Shown one piece after another: positions 16,578 to 25,950 of a DNA stretch of 64,000 bases (position 1 is the first letter of the stretch; each line of letters starts with the position of its first letter). Below the pieces are notes generated by a model. It was not told the DNA's origin and ran no database searches. It worked only from the letters and a program-made list of their open reading frames with translations. The stretch spans positions 124,001 through 188,000 of the forward strand of contig NZ_PCPS01000002.1 of assembly GCF_002975405.1 (NCBI RefSeq), written 5' to 3'. Source of the DNA: Arthrobacter sp. MYb229. GTDB lineage: Bacteria; Actinomycetota; Actinomycetes; Actinomycetales; Micrococcaceae. The translations under genes were made by a program, and so were the position numbers.

Positions 16578-17992
16578 GCTCGATTGCAGTGGTTGGTTCG
16601 GGACCCAATGGCCTGGCCGCCGCCGCCGTGGCCGCCCGAGCGGGACTGCAAGTTGAGGTCTACGAGGCAAATGAAACGATCGGCGGGGCCGCGCGAACTC
16701 AGCCCCTGGAGGGCTCGAGCGCGAAGTTCGACCTGGGTAGCGCGGTGCATCCGATGGCGATGCTCTCCGAGGCGATGCATGAGCTCAACGTGCACGAACG
16801 GGTCGACTTCATTGTCCCGGAGCTATCTTTTGCGCATGTCCTTGACGAACGCACGGCCTACGCCTGGCGGGATTTGAAGCGCACCGGTGAGGACCTGGGC
16901 GCACGGGACGGGGTCGCCTATACCCGGTTGCTTGGCCCTTTGGTGGACCGAATGACGCAGCTGGGGGACACCTTGCTGAACCCGTTGCTGAGGGTGCCGG
17001 CGCATCCGTTGACCCTGGGCATCTTTGGCGCCGCAACGCTCGGCGGCATGGCGCTGAAAGATGTGCTCTCAGGGAAGTTCCCGCAGGCGGCCGCACTCTA
17101 TGCCGGTTGCGCCGCACATGTGGCTGGCGGATCGCGCGGCCCGGCCAACGCCGGGGCCGGGCTATTTCTCGCGGCCGCGGCCCACAGCCAGGGATGGGCT
17201 ATCCCGCGCGGAGGGTCGCAGGCCATCTCGGACGCGCTCGCCGCGGAAGTCACCGCCCACGGGGGCAAAATCCATACCGGGCACAAGGTGTCGCATGTTG
17301 ATGAGTTGGCTGCCGAGTCTATCCTGCTCGACACCTCTGCCGAAGACGCGGCGAACCTGACCAGCGGCAGAATTCCCGAGAAACTAGCCAAGGCGTTGTC
17401 CCAGACCCGGCGCTCGCCGGGGAGCTGCCTGATACATTTTGTGCTTCGTGAAGCGGTTCCATGGAAGGACCCGGTCCTCGGCCAAACCGGTACCGTCCAC
17501 CTAGGCGGGACCGCTCGCCAAATCGGCCGGGCCGAACGCATCGCCAACCGGCGTACCGCCGAGCATCCATACCTGATCGTTGCCCAGCCCTCGGTCTTCG
17601 ATGATTCGCGGGCTCCGGGTGGAGAACAGGTCATCTGGGCCTACTGCCATGTGCCATTGGGCTCTGCCGCCGATATGAAGCGCCAAATCACCGCTCAAAT
17701 CGAAGCCGCGGCCCCGGGCTTCAGCGACTTAGTCAGGGAAAGCTATGTCGTTCCGGCCACCGGGTTGGAACGACAGAATGCCGCGCTGGTCGGTGGTGAC
17801 CTTTCGGGTGGAACCATGGATATGCTCGGCAGCATCATGCGCCCCCGGCTCTCCCCGGAGCCGTGGTACTTGCAGTCCAAGGGGCTGTACCTGGTTTCTT
17901 CGGCGACGCCTCCGGGCCCCTCGGTGCATGGCATGGCCGGCTACCTCGGCGCCAAGGCAATGCTCCGTCGCGAATACTCTCTGGGAAGCTAA
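16574..17992 (+). CDS. FAD-dependent oxidoreductase, phytoene-desaturase-like
   Basis: A 472-aa flavoprotein. The dinucleotide-binding motif is at the N-terminus (AVVGSGPNGLAAAAVAARAG), followed by YEANETIGGAARTQ, which is typical of the CrtI/NAD(P)-FAD amine oxidoreductase superfamily. A C-terminal FAD segment reads GPSVHGMAGYLGA. Despite the similarity to phytoene desaturases there is no carotenoid gene nearby, so the substrate is open. It overlaps the GT87 gene by 4 bp and leads by 15 nt into the YdcF gene, so the three are one operon. Confidence 0.82.
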   Translation: MSSIAVVGSGPNGLAAAAVAARAGLQVEVYEANETIGGAARTQPLEGSSAKFDLGSAVHPMAMLSEAMHELNVHERVDFIVPELSFAHVLDERTAYAWRDLKRTGEDLGARDGVAYTRLLGPLVDRMTQLGDTLLNPLLRVPAHPLTLGIFGAATLGGMALKDVLSGKFPQAAALYAGCAAHVAGGSRGPANAGAGLFLAAAAHSQGWAIPRGGSQAISDALAAEVTAHGGKIHTGHKVSHVDELAAESILLDTSAEDAANLTSGRIPEKLAKALSQTRRSPGSCLIHFVLREAVPWKDPVLGQTGTVHLGGTARQIGRAERIANRRTAEHPYLIVAQPSVFDDSRAPGGEQVIWAYCHVPLGSAADMKRQITAQIEAAAPGFSDLVRESYVVPATGLERQNAALVGGDLSGGTMDMLGSIMRPRLSPEPWYLQSKGLYLVSSATPPGPSVHGMAGYLGAKAMLRREYSLGS

Positions 17993-18007
17993 GAACTGAG
18001 GACTTTG

Positions 18008-19042
18008 ATGGATTCGACGTACTTCGGGGTTTTCCCGGCATTCATCTTGCTGATCGTGTGGGCGGTCTTCATCATTCGGTACCGCAAGGATCCGCGCCGG
18101 TTGAGCAACGCGATACTGCTCTTTCCGCTGGTGCTGGGGAGTATCTCGCTGAGCATCAACTTACTGACCAGCCTGGTGCCCGGCCTCGGCTTGGTGCTTG
18201 TGCTGGTCTTCTTGCTGGCTCCACTGATCTATATCGTGTTTGCCGGAGCGTTAATCCACAACGGTGTCGTGATGTGGCGGCGTGAAGGCCCAAGGATGTC
18301 GAACCTGCTCTCGCTGGTCGCGGGCCTGGCGGTCCTTGGCCTGCCAGTCTCGGCGTTTGTGATCTTGTCCATTAATACTTGGTGGGCCTACGCGTTCGCC
18401 TTTGTCCTGTTCATGTCCTCCTCCTTGGCCGCTTGCCTCTTCTCGATGCTGCTGCTTTATGCCTGGGTGCAGGCGAAGTTCCCCTCCAAGGGGCAAGCAG
18501 CCGCGGTGGTAGTACTGGGGGCACGCACCATTAAAGGCAAAGTCACTCCCTTGCTGCGCGGTCGATTGGATAGGGGAATCTCGCTCTACGAAACCGCGTC
18601 CGAGCCTAAACCCTTGTTGGTTCCGACCGGTGGGCAAGGTGGCGACGAGGTGGAGCCCGAAGGCGTCAGCATGGCACGCTACCTGCAAGAGCAGGGCATA
18701 CCCGAAGCGCAAATCATGGTTGAAGATCAGGCAAAGGACACGATCCAGAATCTGGTCTTCTCCGATGCGTTGGTGCGTCAGCAGAAAGTCGAAGGCCAAC
18801 TGTGGGTGGTGACCAGCGACTATCATGCGCTGCGTGCAGGCTTTGCTTCTCGCCAGCTCGGGTTGGACGCACGGGCTTTCGGCGGCAAGACCGCGGCCTA
18901 CTATCGGCCGAGCGCCTTCTTGCGCGAATGCGTGGCCATCGTGCGGGATCATAAGCTGACCATGGGGTTGCTAGCGCTGCCTTTCGCCGCGGTGGTCATC
19001 GGGGCCTTGATGCTTCTGTTGAACTACGACCAGGTGCTCTAA
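18008..19042 (+). CDS. YdcF/SanA-type DUF218 membrane protein
   Basis: A 344-aa protein with about five N-terminal membrane helices (residues 5-160), a cytosol- or outside-facing DUF218 domain from about 165 to 305 (AAVVVLGARTIKGKVTPLLRGRLDRGI, WVVTSDYHALRAG) and a final membrane helix near the C-terminus. DUF218 proteins are linked to envelope integrity (SanA, ElyC) without a settled reaction. ATG 18008 is chosen, with GAGGA 5 nt upstream. Third gene of the GT87 operon, which supports an envelope role. Confidence 0.8.
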   Translation: MDSTYFGVFPAFILLIVWAVFIIRYRKDPRRLSNAILLFPLVLGSISLSINLLTSLVPGLGLVLVLVFLLAPLIYIVFAGALIHNGVVMWRREGPRMSNLLSLVAGLAVLGLPVSAFVILSINTWWAYAFAFVLFMSSSLAACLFSMLLLYAWVQAKFPSKGQAAAVVVLGARTIKGKVTPLLRGRLDRGISLYETASEPKPLLVPTGGQGGDEVEPEGVSMARYLQEQGIPEAQIMVEDQAKDTIQNLVFSDALVRQQKVEGQLWVVTSDYHALRAGFASRQLGLDARAFGGKTAAYYRPSAFLRECVAIVRDHKLTMGLLALPFAAVVIGALMLLLNYDQVL

Positions 19043-19170
19043 GCAGCAAATACGTGCACCTATAGGTGTATGCTCATCGCCGCCGAGCTGCTGGCTCAGT
19101 CTTTGGAGTGAGAGCCAAGATCAGCATTCGGGGCGGTGCTTTCCAACTGTGCGGTTTCTAAACTGGAAGT

Positions 19171-20103
19171 ATGATTCAGGCACATGAGTTAACCAAAAAA
19201 TATGGTGCGAAAACCGTAGTCGACAACGTGTCGTTTACGGTGCAGCCGGGAATGGTGACCGGATTCCTCGGCCCTAATGGCGCGGGCAAGTCAACGACCA
19301 TGCGCATGATCGTGGGGCTAGCCAAGCCGACCGTTGGGCAGGTCACCGTCAATGGCCGGAAATTCGCCTCCTCTAAACACCCGTTGACCGAGGTCGGCGC
19401 GCTACTTGAAGCCAAATCGGTACATAAGTCGCTCTCCGCGCGCTCCCACCTGCGATCCATGGCGGCCACCGGGGGAATTCCCACTTCCCGGGTGGACGAG
19501 GTTCTGGAACTCACCGGCCTGAGCCAACTTAACCGCAAGAAGGTTGGTGGCTTCTCGCTGGGCATGGGACAGCGTCTGGGGATCGCCTCGGCGCTGCTCG
19601 GGGACCCGCAAGTGCTGATCTTGGACGAACCGGTTAACGGACTGGACCCGGAAGGTGTCGCCTGGGTGCGTAACCTGGCCCGCCAGCAGGCGGCCGAGGG
19701 GAAGACCGTATTCATCTCCTCGCACCTGATGAGCGAGATGGCGCAGACCGCTGATCATCTGATTGTGATCGGCCGCGGCCGGATCCTTGCGGATGCTCCG
19801 ATCAACGAGTTCATCGATGACGGGCTCTCGCAAACCATTGTCCGCTCCAGCGATCTGGAGCTGCTGATGAGCAGCTTGGCAGCCGATGGGGTGCAATTGA
19901 CCCGTCTGGATGCGGAAACCTTGCGCGTCGCCGGCCCGGATTCCGAATCGATCGGCCGCCGCGCCCTGGAAGCCGGAGTCGTGCTGAGCGAGTTGCGTCC
20001 AATGCAGCGGACCCTGGAAGACGCGTACATGGAATTGACCCGCGACGAGGTCGAATACAAATCACGAATTCTCAACGAAGCAGTTGCCGGAGGAACGAAC
20101 TAA
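19171..20103 (+). CDS. ABC transporter ATP-binding protein
   Basis: A 310-aa ATPase with Walker A GPNGAGKST, signature LGMGQ (FSLGMGQRLGIA), Walker B VLILDEP and an H-loop SSHLMSEM. The C-terminal 90 residues form the extra domain common in drug, bacitracin-type and lantibiotic exporters (DrrA/BcrA-like). It overlaps the permease start by one base (TAATG). The permease, histidine kinase and response regulator follow, a layout typical of antibiotic- or envelope-stress-responsive exporters. The substrate is unknown. Confidence 0.93.
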   Translation: MIQAHELTKKYGAKTVVDNVSFTVQPGMVTGFLGPNGAGKSTTMRMIVGLAKPTVGQVTVNGRKFASSKHPLTEVGALLEAKSVHKSLSARSHLRSMAATGGIPTSRVDEVLELTGLSQLNRKKVGGFSLGMGQRLGIASALLGDPQVLILDEPVNGLDPEGVAWVRNLARQQAAEGKTVFISSHLMSEMAQTADHLIVIGRGRILADAPINEFIDDGLSQTIVRSSDLELLMSSLAADGVQLTRLDAETLRVAGPDSESIGRRALEAGVVLSELRPMQRTLEDAYMELTRDEVEYKSRILNEAVAGGTN

Positions 20104-20933
20104 TGAGTACCCAGCTCGCAACCCCAACACGCGGCAAGGTCACCTTCGGTGGTGTGCTGCGTTCGGAATCAATTCGTTTCTTCTCACTGAATTCCACTCG
20201 TATTCTGCTGCTTGTGGCGATCGTGCTCAATATGGGCATTGCCGCAATTGGCGTGTGGGGAGTTGGCTCCTTTGCCGGCGAGGCCCCACCGGTGCCAGGC
20301 GCCCCGGACATGTCAAGTGCGGCCTTTACCGCAGAACTCGTGGGTTCCGGCCTGGCGTTCTCCCAGCTGATCCTCGGTGTTTTGGGCGTGCTGCTCATCA
20401 GCGGCGAATTCACCACCGGTTCGGCGGTGAGCACCTTCTTGGCCAGCCCGCAGCGTCTGCGCGTCTTCGCCGCCAAGGCTACGCTGATTACCCTGCTCTG
20501 CGCCGTAGTCCAGGTCATCGGAAGCACACTTGCCTACCTGGTATGCATGCCATTGGCCAAGAACTACAACATGGAGCTGGACTACTTCGGCGGCGATTTC
20601 CAGAACGTGCTCTGGTACGGAGTTTTGGCCGTGGTAATGGCTGCGCTGATCGGTTTGGCTCTGGGTGCACTGCTGCGCAACTCTGCCGGTGGAATTACCT
20701 CGCTGGTGGCGTTGTTCTTTGTGCTTCCCGCGGTCACCGGGCTGCTCACCTTGGTTGCCGACTGGGTCCAGGACATCGTCCGTTTCCTTCCGGACAATCT
20801 GAGCATGTCATTGGCTATGCCGCTGTCCTACCCCAGCGAGCTTGAGCAGTGGCAGCAGCTGCTCGGGGTAGCCGGATGGACGCTGATTCCGCTCATTCTG
20901 GGTGCTTGGCTGTTGAAGAGCCGAGACGTCTAA
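20103..20933 (+). CDS. ABC transporter permease
   Basis: A 276-aa ABC-2 type permease with six predicted membrane helices, including the long first helix (ILLLVAIVLNMGIAAIGVWG) and a conserved ISGEFTTGSAVSTFLASP segment. It starts within the stop codon of the ATPase gene and must form the membrane half of that exporter. A proline-rich outer loop (EAPPVPGAPDMSS) follows helix 1. Specificity cannot be told from sequence. Confidence 0.9.
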   Translation: MSTQLATPTRGKVTFGGVLRSESIRFFSLNSTRILLLVAIVLNMGIAAIGVWGVGSFAGEAPPVPGAPDMSSAAFTAELVGSGLAFSQLILGVLGVLLISGEFTTGSAVSTFLASPQRLRVFAAKATLITLLCAVVQVIGSTLAYLVCMPLAKNYNMELDYFGGDFQNVLWYGVLAVVMAALIGLALGALLRNSAGGITSLVALFFVLPAVTGLLTLVADWVQDIVRFLPDNLSMSLAMPLSYPSELEQWQQLLGVAGWTLIPLILGAWLLKSRDV

Positions 20934-20971
20934 GAAGAGTTGTAGCAGTTGAGCAAACTAGACTGGATGAC

Positions 20972-22261
20972 ATGAGCCAAACATCGCTGCAGGAGCCGAT
21001 AGTCTCCTTCGACGAGCTGGCGGCCAAGCGGATGGGCCGGGTACGCAGGTACCTGCGCACCCATCCGCGTGTGGTCGTTGTGGGAACCGTAGTAATCTAC
21101 TTCTTCTTGGCGCTCCCCAACACCGTCATGATGGCCTATCTGCCACAGGTACCTCCGGCGCTGTATTTGCTGCTGACGGTGAGTATCGGGCTCGTGCTGC
21201 TCTGGCGTCGCAAGGCGCCGCTAACCGTGCTGAGCATCGTTTTTGTCCTTGAATTCGTCGGCATATTAATTGCCGGTCAAGGCGGCGGAATGGGCGGGGT
21301 CGGCATGACCATCGCCCTGTACACGGTGGGAACCAGTTATTCTGGACGGCGCGCGATCCCCATCGCGCTGCTCGCCGGCTGCTTCCAACTGTTGATGATG
21401 GTGTTGATGGGTTACCCGGACCTTTCGGATCTGACCGCGGAACCAGATGAAGAAAACCTCGATGACGCTGCGGCTTCCGGTATTCTCATCGGTGTCACCG
21501 GCGGATTCCTGATTGGTATTTACGCCGCCGCCGCGGCTATCGGTACGAACATCCGCAATGCGCGCATTCACGAGGCCGAGCTCAACCATTGGGCCTCACA
21601 GGTCTCGCGCCTTGCCCAGGTGCAGGAACGAAACCGTATTGCCCGCGAAATGCATGACGTGGTCGCCCACTCGCTTTCGGTGATGATTGCATTGTCCGAA
21701 GGGGCGCGCGTGGTCGGGCGGCGCGACCAGGAACGTTCCGAGCAGGTGCTCAAAGAACTCTCGGGCACCGGCCGGGCGGCGCTCGCCGACATGCGCCGCA
21801 TGCTCGGGGTCTTACGCCAGAACGAGACCGGTGAGCCAGAGCTTAAACCAACCGGAGGCAGCCTCGACCAATTGCTTGAGGGCTTCCGTGTTGCAGGATT
21901 GCCGCTGACCTATACATACACCGGAAAGCAACTTCCCGAGGACGCCGCCTTCCAGCTGACGATCTTCCGTATTATCCAAGAGTCATTGACCAACTCCTTG
22001 CGCTACGCCCACAATGTCAGCAACGTGCAGGTGCGCATGGAACGCTGTGCGAGCCAGGTGCGGATCGAAATCATCGATGACGGTGATGCAACCCGTGTGC
22101 CAAGTGTCGGCACCGGTCAGGGACTGCGCGGGATGCGTGAACGCGTGGCGCTTTTTGACGGAACGGTGAACGCAGGGCCGGCGGCCAACGGCGGTTGGAT
22201 CGTTAAAGCCTCCTTGCAATTGCCCGAATACAGCACGCAGAATCCAAGTCCCAAGGAGTAG
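20972..22261 (+). CDS. sensor histidine kinase (NarL/DesK type)
   Basis: A 429-aa kinase with four or five N-terminal membrane helices (residues about 40-195), then the HisKA_3 dimerisation segment (RNRIAREMHDVVAHSLSVM; the phospho-accepting His is in MHD) and a C-terminal ATPase domain ending with GQGLRGMRERV. It lacks a large external sensor domain, so it probably senses within the membrane or through the exporter. ATG 20972 is chosen; an earlier in-frame Met lies inside the permease gene. The response regulator begins 4 nt after its stop. Confidence 0.93.
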   Translation: MSQTSLQEPIVSFDELAAKRMGRVRRYLRTHPRVVVVGTVVIYFFLALPNTVMMAYLPQVPPALYLLLTVSIGLVLLWRRKAPLTVLSIVFVLEFVGILIAGQGGGMGGVGMTIALYTVGTSYSGRRAIPIALLAGCFQLLMMVLMGYPDLSDLTAEPDEENLDDAAASGILIGVTGGFLIGIYAAAAAIGTNIRNARIHEAELNHWASQVSRLAQVQERNRIAREMHDVVAHSLSVMIALSEGARVVGRRDQERSEQVLKELSGTGRAALADMRRMLGVLRQNETGEPELKPTGGSLDQLLEGFRVAGLPLTYTYTGKQLPEDAAFQLTIFRIIQESLTNSLRYAHNVSNVQVRMERCASQVRIEIIDDGDATRVPSVGTGQGLRGMRERVALFDGTVNAGPAANGGWIVKASLQLPEYSTQNPSPKE

Positions 22262-22264
22262 CTC

Positions 22265-22966
22265 ATGGAAGAAAATATTAAAGTGTTGCTGGTCGACGAT
22301 CAGCCGCTGCTGCGCATGGGCTTCCGGCTGATTCTCGAAGGCGAAACCGATATGCATATCGTTGGGGAGGCTGCAGATGGCCTGGAAGCGTTGACGCAGA
22401 CCGCGGCGTTGACCCCGGACGTGGTGCTGATGGATGTGCGCATGCCGAAGATGGATGGCCTTGAGGCGACCGAACGGATCGCCAAGCAGCATCCGGAAAC
22501 GAAGATCATCATCTTGACCACCTTCGACCTGGATGAGTACGCGTTTTCCGGTTTGCAGGCCGGTGCCAGTGCCTTCTTGCTCAAGGATGTGGCCCCAGAG
22601 GAGCTGGTCTCCGCGGTACGGCTGGTTGCTTCGGGGGACGCGGTTGTTGCACCGCGTGTGACCGCGCGACTGCTTGAGACCTATGTGCGCAACGGCGCTA
22701 AAGGCCAGCCTGCGAAGAATGCGGAGGCTGTGGAACGCGATCCGTTACTCGATGATCTGACGCCTCGTGAACAGGAAGTGCTGCGCGCCCTGTCCGAGGG
22801 GTTGTCCAATGCGGAGATTGCGCATCGGTTTTTCCTCTCCGAGGCGACGGTCAAAACGCATGTGCGACGGATCCTGACCAAACTTCATCTGCGAGATAGG
22901 GTGCAGGCCGTGGTCTATGCGTACGAGACAGGATTGGTCATCCCTTCGCAGGGGCTGGACTTCTAA
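22265..22966 (+). CDS. NarL-family response regulator
   Basis: A 233-aa regulator: receiver domain with acidic DD near the start (VLLVDDQPLL), phospho-acceptor Asp in VVLMDVRMP, Thr and Lys further on (LTTFD, LLKDV), then a LuxR-type helix-turn-helix (LTPREQEVLRAL, SNAEIAHRFFLSEATVKTHV). It follows its kinase by 4 nt, and the pair probably controls the upstream ABC exporter. A very strong terminator follows. Confidence 0.95.
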   Translation: MEENIKVLLVDDQPLLRMGFRLILEGETDMHIVGEAADGLEALTQTAALTPDVVLMDVRMPKMDGLEATERIAKQHPETKIIILTTFDLDEYAFSGLQAGASAFLLKDVAPEELVSAVRLVASGDAVVAPRVTARLLETYVRNGAKGQPAKNAEAVERDPLLDDLTPREQEVLRALSEGLSNAEIAHRFFLSEATVKTHVRRILTKLHLRDRVQAVVYAYETGLVIPSQGLDF

Positions 22967-22980
22967 GGCTTTCGCAAAAA

Positions 22981-23025
22981 AATCGCTGTTGGCGGCACCC
23001 GTATAGGGTGCCGCCAACAGCGATT
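22981..23025. terminator. very strong bidirectional terminator
   Basis: A perfect 20-bp stem (arms 22981-23000 and 23006-23025, AATCGCTGTTGGCGGCACCC as left arm) around a 5-nt loop, with an A run on the left. It separates the convergent response regulator and LapA-like genes and can end transcription from both sides. Confidence 0.9.
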
Positions 23026-23031
23026 CTGCGC

Positions 23032-23451
23032 TTAACGGCGCTTCTGAGCCTTGCGCTCTTTCCTGGCGGTGGCGCGCAACTGAATCACGCGGGCAGCCCC
23101 AGCTGCAGCAATCAACAAGCCACCGCCGACGGCGGCAATGAAGAGCGCCAGTCCAAGATTTACCTGGCCTTCGTAGGTGAAGTAGCGCAGCGTCACCTGA
23201 TCCTGATTCTGGGCAATGAAAATGATGAGCAGCACCAGGACAATGAGCCCCAGCACGGATGCCGTCCAGATCCGTCCGAGCCTGGTGACAGGCAACTTGG
23301 CCTCCGGTTCAGGTGGCGGGGTCTTACCCTTGGATTTTTTCGGTTGGTCGACCGGACCGGTTACCGGTTTTGTTACCGCAACTTCGTCTGGATCTGGTGT
23401 TGGCTCGTGACCAACCGGGATCTCATCTGGGCTGTGAGGAGTCGATGTCAT
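23032..23451 (-). CDS. LapA-domain (DUF1049) membrane protein
   Basis: A 139-aa protein with a Pro/Glu-rich cytoplasmic N-terminus of 60 residues, two membrane helices (SVLGLIVLVLLIIFIAQNQ and LALFIAAVGGGLLIAAAG) and a very basic C-terminus (RATARKERKAQKRR). The helix pattern with IAQNQDQVTLRYF between is characteristic of the LapA/DUF1049 family, which in Gram-negatives works in envelope assembly; the role in actinobacteria is unknown. It is a single gene convergent with the two-component operon. Confidence 0.85.
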   Translation of the reverse strand: MTSTPHSPDEIPVGHEPTPDPDEVAVTKPVTGPVDQPKKSKGKTPPPEPEAKLPVTRLGRIWTASVLGLIVLVLLIIFIAQNQDQVTLRYFTYEGQVNLGLALFIAAVGGGLLIAAAGAARVIQLRATARKERKAQKRR

Positions 23452-23762
23452 GATTTCGCTCGTTTCCTAGTTGGCTACTTTCTGCCAGCATTGCCCGAAT
23501 ATGGGCACTTCGTCAAGTGCAATACCTTTTGATTCGCTGGTCAGAGCTATTCGATGATCAAGAATGCCGAAGTTGAGCCATGCATCGGGTCAGCCCGTAT
23601 GCGCCAAGCCAGCCCGGACTCCAAGGATCCGCAGGCAAGTTGCTGAAAACTCCATGGTGCATTCGTTGGCATAGCCGCTAACGGCAGAAGCCCACTAAGC
23701 TGGACAAAGCTCGGCAATTCAGGCCGACACCGAAACCTGATGAAAGAAGTGAGCACCCAGTT

Positions 23763-25043
23763 ATGGCACAAGCCGCAGCAATGGCCCACATTGCAGACCT
23801 GGCCGAATACGTAGCGACCTCCCCGTCGAGCTTCCACGCGGCAGCCAGCGCCGCCAAACGATTGGATGCCGCGGGCTTCACCGCATTGGACGAATCGGCC
23901 GCGTGGAAGCTGAGCGCGGGCTCCTACTATGTGGTGCGTGACGGCGCCGTCATCGCCTGGGTCCAGCCCGAAGCCGCCACCGCAACCAGCGGTTTCCACA
24001 TCCTCGGTGCGCACACCGATTCACCCGGTTTTAAGCTCAAGCCCAAACCAACCACCGGCTCCAATGGATGGTGGCAGGCAGGGGTTGAGGTCTACGGCGG
24101 TCCGCTGCTGAATTCCTGGCTGGACCGCGAACTGGTGCTCGCCGGACGTCTGGTGCTGCGCGACGGGTCCGTGCACCTGGCTCAGACCGAACCACTGCTG
24201 CGCATCCCGCAGCTCGCGATTCACCTGGACCGCCAGGTCAACGACGGCCTGACCTTGGACAAGCAGGCCCACACCAACCCCATCTTCGGCGCCGGGGAGC
24301 TGGCAGACGCAGACATTCTAGGTATTCTGGCGGCCGCAGCGGGCGTGGACCCGGGCTTGGTTGCAGGCTATGACGTGCTGACCGCTCCGGCCCAGCGTGG
24401 CGAGGTATTCGGCCACGGCAAGGACTTCTTCGCCAGTTCACGACTGGACAACCTCACTAGCGTGCATGCCGGGCTGATTGCGTTGACCGGTTACTCGCGG
24501 AACCCATCGGGCAACCACATCGCCATGCTCGCCGCCTTCGACCATGAGGAAATCGGTTCGGCATCGCGTTCCGGTGCCAGTGGACCATTCTTGGAAGAAC
24601 TGCTGGGCCGGATCCAGGCATCCTTCGGCGCGAGCACCGAAGACACCGCCCGGGCGATGTCGGCCTCGGTCTGCCTCTCCGCGGATGCCGGCCACGCGGT
24701 GCACCCGAACTATGCGGAGCGCCATGACCCGGCCAACCGACCGCAGCTCAACGGCGGACCCTTGCTGAAGATCAACGCCAATCAGCGCTACGCCACCGAC
24801 GCAGTCGGAGCAGCTGCCTTCGCGAATTGGTGCGAGAACGCAGGAGTTCCATACCAAGAGTTCGTCTCGAACAACCGGGTACCGTGCGGTTCGACCATCG
24901 GCCCGCTGACCGCCACCCGTTTGGGCATCCGCACCCTGGACGTAGGCGTCGCGCTGCTATCGATGCATTCGGCCCGCGAGATGTGCGGCGTGGATGATCC
25001 TTGGTACCTCTCGAAGGTCTCCCGCGAGTTCTTCGGAGCCTAG
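23763..25043 (+). CDS. M18 family aminopeptidase
   Basis: A 426-aa cytosolic dinuclear zinc aminopeptidase (aspartyl/leucyl type). The metal and catalytic positions appear in order: His in LGAHTDSPGF, the DHEEIGSASRSGA segment with the catalytic Glu, SADAGHAVHPNY, and the final His in LLSMHSAREM. The length is usual for the family. ATG 23763 follows a loose purine-rich stretch (GAAAGAAGTGAG). A long inverted repeat begins 16 nt after the stop. Confidence 0.94.
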   Translation: MAQAAAMAHIADLAEYVATSPSSFHAAASAAKRLDAAGFTALDESAAWKLSAGSYYVVRDGAVIAWVQPEAATATSGFHILGAHTDSPGFKLKPKPTTGSNGWWQAGVEVYGGPLLNSWLDRELVLAGRLVLRDGSVHLAQTEPLLRIPQLAIHLDRQVNDGLTLDKQAHTNPIFGAGELADADILGILAAAAGVDPGLVAGYDVLTAPAQRGEVFGHGKDFFASSRLDNLTSVHAGLIALTGYSRNPSGNHIAMLAAFDHEEIGSASRSGASGPFLEELLGRIQASFGASTEDTARAMSASVCLSADAGHAVHPNYAERHDPANRPQLNGGPLLKINANQRYATDAVGAAAFANWCENAGVPYQEFVSNNRVPCGSTIGPLTATRLGIRTLDVGVALLSMHSAREMCGVDDPWYLSKVSREFFGA

Positions 25044-25058
25044 GGAAAATGATCTCAG

Positions 25059-25105
25059 CTCCAAATGAACTCAAGATCTTGCTTTGATTCCGAGTTCATT
25101 TGGAG
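25059..25105 (+). terminator. inverted repeat after the aminopeptidase gene
   Basis: CTCCAAATGAACTC (25059-25072) and GAGTTCATTTGGAG (25092-25105) are exact reverse complements separated by 19 nt that contain a smaller palindrome (AAGATCTT). TTTGAG follows. It fits a terminator for the aminopeptidase gene but could be a regulatory stem for the LURP-one gene starting at 25187. Confidence 0.55.
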
Positions 25106-25186
25106 TTTGAGTTGGTCGTTGCCGCTGAGTTCGCTGGCAACTTCGAGCCTCGAGGTACCGCGGCGCTTGATGGCATAATCGCCTTC

Positions 25187-25738
25187 ATGACGATCTTCGC
25201 TCAGGACCTGTTGGTGTTCCAGCAGACCAAAAACATCTCGAAGAATGACTTCGCCATCAGGGACGGCGCTGGCGTGCAGGTTGCCCACGTTGAAACGGGT
25301 GGCAGCGCGCTGGGCCGGATGTTTGCCGGGGCCCGGCAGCTTACGGTTTTTGACGGTCCAGACAATCCGGTCATACAGGTGAAAGACACCATGACCTTAG
25401 GCCGCGACCGCTTGGAAATCCTAGATGGCCCGGGCAATCCGCTGGCTAGTCTGGTCAAGCGAATCACCTTCTTCAAAACTCGAATCACCATCGATTTTCA
25501 GGGTGAGGAGCTGGAAATGTCCGGTGATATTTGGGGATTCGATTTCCAAGTCACCGGAGCGGCGGGTGTGCTAGCCAGCGTTGCGCGCGAATGGTCGGGT
25601 GTGGGCAATGCCCTGCTCGGTAAATCCACCTATGCCTTGCGGCTTGCCCCAAGCCTCACAATTGGGCAGCGTCAGGCCGTCATCGGGTCGATCTTGGCCC
25701 TCGACCTCATTCGGGAGAAGCAAAAACGTAGTAGCTGA
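25187..25738 (+). CDS. LURP-one-related / scramblase-like protein
   Basis: A 183-aa soluble protein of the LURP-one-related (Tubby-like C-terminal) fold, seen from the repeating beta segments DFAIRDGAGVQVAHVE, LTVFDGPDNPVIQVKD and LEILDGPGNPLASLVK and the late helix RQAVIGSILALDLIREKQK. The bacterial members have no settled function; eukaryotic relatives bind membranes. The start at 25187 (MTIFAQDLLV) matches the family N-terminus better than an in-frame Met 87 nt upstream, which would lie in the inverted repeat. It appears monocistronic. Confidence 0.75.
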   Translation: MTIFAQDLLVFQQTKNISKNDFAIRDGAGVQVAHVETGGSALGRMFAGARQLTVFDGPDNPVIQVKDTMTLGRDRLEILDGPGNPLASLVKRITFFKTRITIDFQGEELEMSGDIWGFDFQVTGAAGVLASVAREWSGVGNALLGKSTYALRLAPSLTIGQRQAVIGSILALDLIREKQKRSS

Positions 25739-25904
25739 GCAGAATCCCGCACCTTAGCTCCCGGGCACGCGCATCGGCGAGGCAGGGAAGCCTGATATCG
25801 AGCCAGCAGTGCCCCGGAGCGGCAGGTGCATGGAGATACGGATTCTCTGGCTTCTTGCAGCTCCGGCGCAGGGGATTGGTACCTGCCGATGGCCTGCGAG
25901 TCAT

Positions 25905-25944
25905 CGGATAGTTACTATCCGTTAACCCGGCGGTGGTCGGATAG
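25905..25944 (+). promoter_or_regulatory. CGGATAG repeat cluster, operator-like
   Basis: CGGATAG TTA CTATCCG (25905-25921) is an inverted repeat of 7-bp arms, and a third copy of CGGATAG occurs at 25938-25944, 6 nt before the acyltransferase ATG. The spacing suggests a repressor site over the promoter or start region of that gene. The binding protein is unknown. Confidence 0.4.
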
Positions 25945-25950
25945 AACTCT

